Assembly: GCA_038248955.1 (NCBI GenBank)
Contig: JBBRWW010000007.1
Span: forward strand, 1-42,113
Length of the DNA: 42,113 nucleotides
Reading direction: 5' to 3'
Origin: Lysobacter_K sp038248955
Lineage (GTDB): Bacteria > Pseudomonadota > Gammaproteobacteria > Xanthomonadales > Xanthomonadaceae
The notes below the pieces were generated by a model that saw nothing but the letters and a program-made list of their open reading frames with translations, was not told where the DNA came from and made no database searches. Both the position numbers and the translations under genes were made by a program. Positions 40,249-42,113 of this stretch are shown here, piece by piece. How positions within the stretch are numbered: the first letter of the stretch is position 1; each line of letters begins with the position of its first letter.

Positions 40249-40657
40249 GCGCGTCCTTGCCGGTAAGGCTTGCAGCAGGGACCTCGCGCCATACCGGCTG
40301 CGTGCCCGCCGCTGCAATCACTGCCGAGGCAAATACGCCATGACCCACCTCCTTTCCTGATCGACGCCCTGGTCCGACCCTCGCGCCGGGTTCCGATCAG
40401 TATGGCTACCACTGGGTGTCGTCGGTTTGCCAATGGCCCCGGGGGCCCGGTTCCGAGCCCCATCCGCGACCGCGCCGTAACTTAATGGTCCCGGGCGGTT
40501 GCGTACCTTGAACGGGGCCGGCCAAGCGCGGAGGCGTTACCATCAGGCGGATAACGAATTCCACGTGCCTGCCGCCATGCTCCGACAACCTTCCCACGAC
40601 GTTCGCGGGCGCCGTTTGGCTGCGGTCCGGCCCTCCCTGTGACGAAGTGTCGAATCG
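40249..40657. other. Intergenic region between transporter and PAP2 gene
   Basis: About 400 bases without a convincing gene. It contains an exact CACCTCCTTTC (40346-40356), equal to the 16S rRNA 3' end. On the minus strand this reads as an ideal Shine-Dalgarno six bases before an ATG (40341) that opens a 7-codon frame (MAYLPRQ, stop at 40318). Further on is CTTAAT (40481-40486), a half-site like those of PmrA boxes, upstream of the lipid A-type genes. GC-rich inverted repeats occur around 40438-40450. Confidence 0.4.
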
Positions 40658-41545
40658 ATGAAAGCAAGCAATAACCCGGGCCTGGTGCCGGGACGCGCGG
40701 TTCCCGAGGTGCCCGGCAACCGCCACGAGGCAGGGTCGACCGCCATGTCCGCGCTGGCCGTGGCGCCGGGATGGAAGGCATCGTCAGTGTTTCCGGCCGC
40801 TTACTGGGCGCCGTCGCTGGTGCTGGCAGCGCTGGCGAGCGGGCTGATGCTGTTTCACGGCGACCAGTGGCTCGCTGACCGTGTCTATGCATGGCAGGGA
40901 CACACCTGGCGATTCCGGTCGGCATTCCTCACCGAGGGCCTGATCCACATCGTCGGTCGGAACCTCAGCACCGCGGCCTGGGTGGGGGTGTTGGTGGCAT
41001 GGGCCGTGGCACGGCTGCGTCCCGCCCTGGTGGCCTGGCGGACGCCGCTGGCGACCTTGCTGGTGTCCACGTTGCTGGCCACCCTGGTGGTCGCGTGGAT
41101 CAAGTCGTGGTCGAATGTGGACTGCCCGTGGGACCTGACGCGTTACGGCGGCGCGCGCGATTACGTCGGGTTGCTGTCACCGCGGCCGGCTGGCATGCCG
41201 CATGCGGCCTGTTTTCCCGCCGGCCACGCGAGCGCGGGCTACTCGTGGCTCGCGCTGTACTTCTTCTTCCTGGTCACCCGGCCGCAGTGGCGCTGGCTGG
41301 GGCTGGCGGTTGGCATCGCGCTGGGACTGCTGTTCGGCATCGTGCAGCAGGTGCGCGGCGCGCACTTCATCAGCCATGACCTGTGGACCGCGGCGATCTG
41401 CTGGGCCAGCGCGGTGGGCGGGTTCCTGTACTTCCAGCGCAGTTCCCGTGCGCGCCCTGCGGCCGACATTCCCCCAACTCGCGGCACCGTGGGCCTCGCC
41501 CATGGCCAACCCACCCAGCCGCCGGGCGCGGAGAACGCCCAGTGA
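40658..41545 (+). CDS. PAP2-family phosphatase, probably lipid A or undecaprenyl pyrophosphate type
   Basis: A 295-residue inner-membrane acid phosphatase. The phosphatase motifs are WIKSWSNVDCPWDLTRYGG (first, with the Lys), CFPAGHASAGYSW (second, general-acid His; PSGH appears as PAGH) and QVRGAHFISHDLWTA (third, with the nucleophilic His). About six transmembrane helices are visible between 45 and 280. The start at 40658 adds a 40-residue polar N-terminus. Met30 (40745) would be an alternative. The next gene, an EptA-type transferase, overlaps its stop by four bases (GTGA), so they are translationally coupled. In this pairing the phosphatase may remove the lipid A 1-phosphate or recycle lipid products (inference). 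Confidence 0.88.
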   Translation: MKASNNPGLVPGRAVPEVPGNRHEAGSTAMSALAVAPGWKASSVFPAAYWAPSLVLAALASGLMLFHGDQWLADRVYAWQGHTWRFRSAFLTEGLIHIVGRNLSTAAWVGVLVAWAVARLRPALVAWRTPLATLLVSTLLATLVVAWIKSWSNVDCPWDLTRYGGARDYVGLLSPRPAGMPHAACFPAGHASAGYSWLALYFFFLVTRPQWRWLGLAVGIALGLLFGIVQQVRGAHFISHDLWTAAICWASAVGGFLYFQRSSRARPAADIPPTRGTVGLAHGQPTQPPGAENAQ

Positions 41546-42113
41546 GCGCGACGGCGCGTCGCGCCAGCGCCCGCTACGACGTACTTGCCGGGCTGGCGTC
41601 GTTCCGGCCGACGATCAGCGTCGAGTCGCTCGCGCTCGCGACCAGCGTGTTCTTCACGGTGTTCTGCAATACCGCCTTCTGGCAGCGCGTCGCGGAAACC
41701 GGCCTGCTGCATGGCGCCGGGGGATGGGTGACCGCGGCAAGCCTGTTCGTGGCGATCACCGCGCTGCATACGGCCCTGCTGCTTTTGGTGCTGAACCGCT
41801 GGACGGCCAAGCCGTTGCTGTCCGTGCTGTTGCTGGTGACCGCCCTGGCGGTCCACTACATGGACCAGTACCTGGTGTATTTCGACCCGGACATGATCCG
41901 CAACATCCTGCACACGGACCACAAGGAATCGCGCGAGTTGATCACGCTCGGGCTGGCGTGGCCGTTGCTGACCTACTTCGTCGTGCCAGTGGCGGTGCTC
42001 TGGCGGGTGCGGCTGAAGACGCGTCCGCCGCTGCGGGCATTGCTGATCCGCACCCTGTGCCTGCTCGCCTCGGTGCTGCTGGCGGCGGGCGCGATCGTGG
42101 CGTCGTTCCAGAA
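41542..42113 (+). CDS. Phosphoethanolamine transferase EptA-like, N-terminal part
   Basis: The start GTG at 41542 overlaps the preceding TGA (GTGA). The frame is open to the window end, giving about 190 residues (MSATARRASARYDVLAGLAS...). Four or five N-terminal transmembrane helices are visible (e.g. ALATSVFFTVFCNTAFW, LLLVLNRWTAKPLLSVLLLV). The EptA/MCR signature loop follows: HYMDQYLVYFDPDMIRNILH and TDHKESRELIT. Such enzymes transfer phosphoethanolamine from phosphatidylethanolamine to lipid A phosphates and can lower polymyxin susceptibility. The periplasmic catalytic domain with its Thr nucleophile lies outside the window, so activity cannot be judged. EptA and EptB/C types cannot be separated from this part alone. 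Confidence 0.85.
   Translation, partial: MSATARRASARYDVLAGLASFRPTISVESLALATSVFFTVFCNTAFWQRVAETGLLHGAGGWVTAASLFVAITALHTALLLLVLNRWTAKPLLSVLLLVTALAVHYMDQYLVYFDPDMIRNILHTDHKESRELITLGLAWPLLTYFVVPVAVLWRVRLKTRPPLRALLIRTLCLLASVLLAAGAIVASFQ

Noticed and set aside
40658..42113. Calling the EptA-like gene a mobile mcr colistin-resistance gene
   Set aside because: Only the membrane N-terminus is visible, the gene is in a chromosomal operon with a PAP2 phosphatase, and no mobile elements flank it. It fits an intrinsic EptA better.

Overview
This window looks like a chromosomal segment from a high-GC gammaproteobacterium of the Lysobacteraceae/Xanthomonadaceae (Lysobacter, Luteimonas or a relative). The evidence is strong G/C codon bias, the thiS-thiG-trmB order, a ColRS/VgrRS-like two-component pair, the metF/ahcY/metK neighbourhood, a gcvT-gcvH pair without gcvP, and a Lys/Ala-rich histone H1-like protein. 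I see no plasmid, phage or IS genes, no integrase and no CRISPR array.

Layout. 1-1828 (minus): thiamine thiazole synthesis (thiS, thiG) followed by trmB, which is cut by the window edge. A decayed duplicate of the trmB 5' end lies between thiG and trmB. 2022-5433 (plus): a GDSL-esterase autotransporter, tRNA-Gly(CCC) with its terminator, a shrunken remnant of the RimB-type retropepsin-like protease, rimK, and a candidate small RNA with its own promoter and a strong terminator. 5620-7644: an OmpR-type response regulator and histidine kinase. 7803-10143 (minus): ilvE and two tandem paralogous secreted proteins.

10250-19806 (minus): metF, ahcY and metK, three steps of the methionine/SAM cycle. 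A SAH riboswitch precedes ahcY. A zinc-ribbon SDR protein and a large SWIM/SNF2 helicase lie among them. 20107-26294 (minus): a SAM methyltransferase, dusB, a nupC-rbsK nucleoside salvage operon, a GGDEF diguanylate cyclase, and a GDT1-family manganese exporter under a yybP-ykoY (Mn2+) riboswitch.

26606-32510 (plus): an aldo/keto reductase, a stomatin/NfeD pair, gcvT, gcvH, then about 1.07 kb without a convincing gene that holds a second candidate small RNA, and the histone H1-like gene. 32870-42113: a class C beta-lactamase-fold serine hydrolase (minus), lemA and an M48 peptidase with a long C-terminal domain (plus), a GMC oxidoreductase (minus), an ATP/ADP-carrier-like or MFS membrane protein, and a PAP2 phosphatase overlapping the start of an EptA-type phosphoethanolamine transferase (lipid A remodelling), which runs off the window.

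Most genes are core metabolism. The less ordinary signals are RNA-level (two riboswitches, two candidate sRNAs, a possible leaderless dusB mRNA) and two cases of gene decay or duplication (trmB 5' copy, internally deleted rimB). I did not find a clearly new defence or mobile system. Promoter and sRNA calls come from reading sequence only and are less certain than the gene calls.
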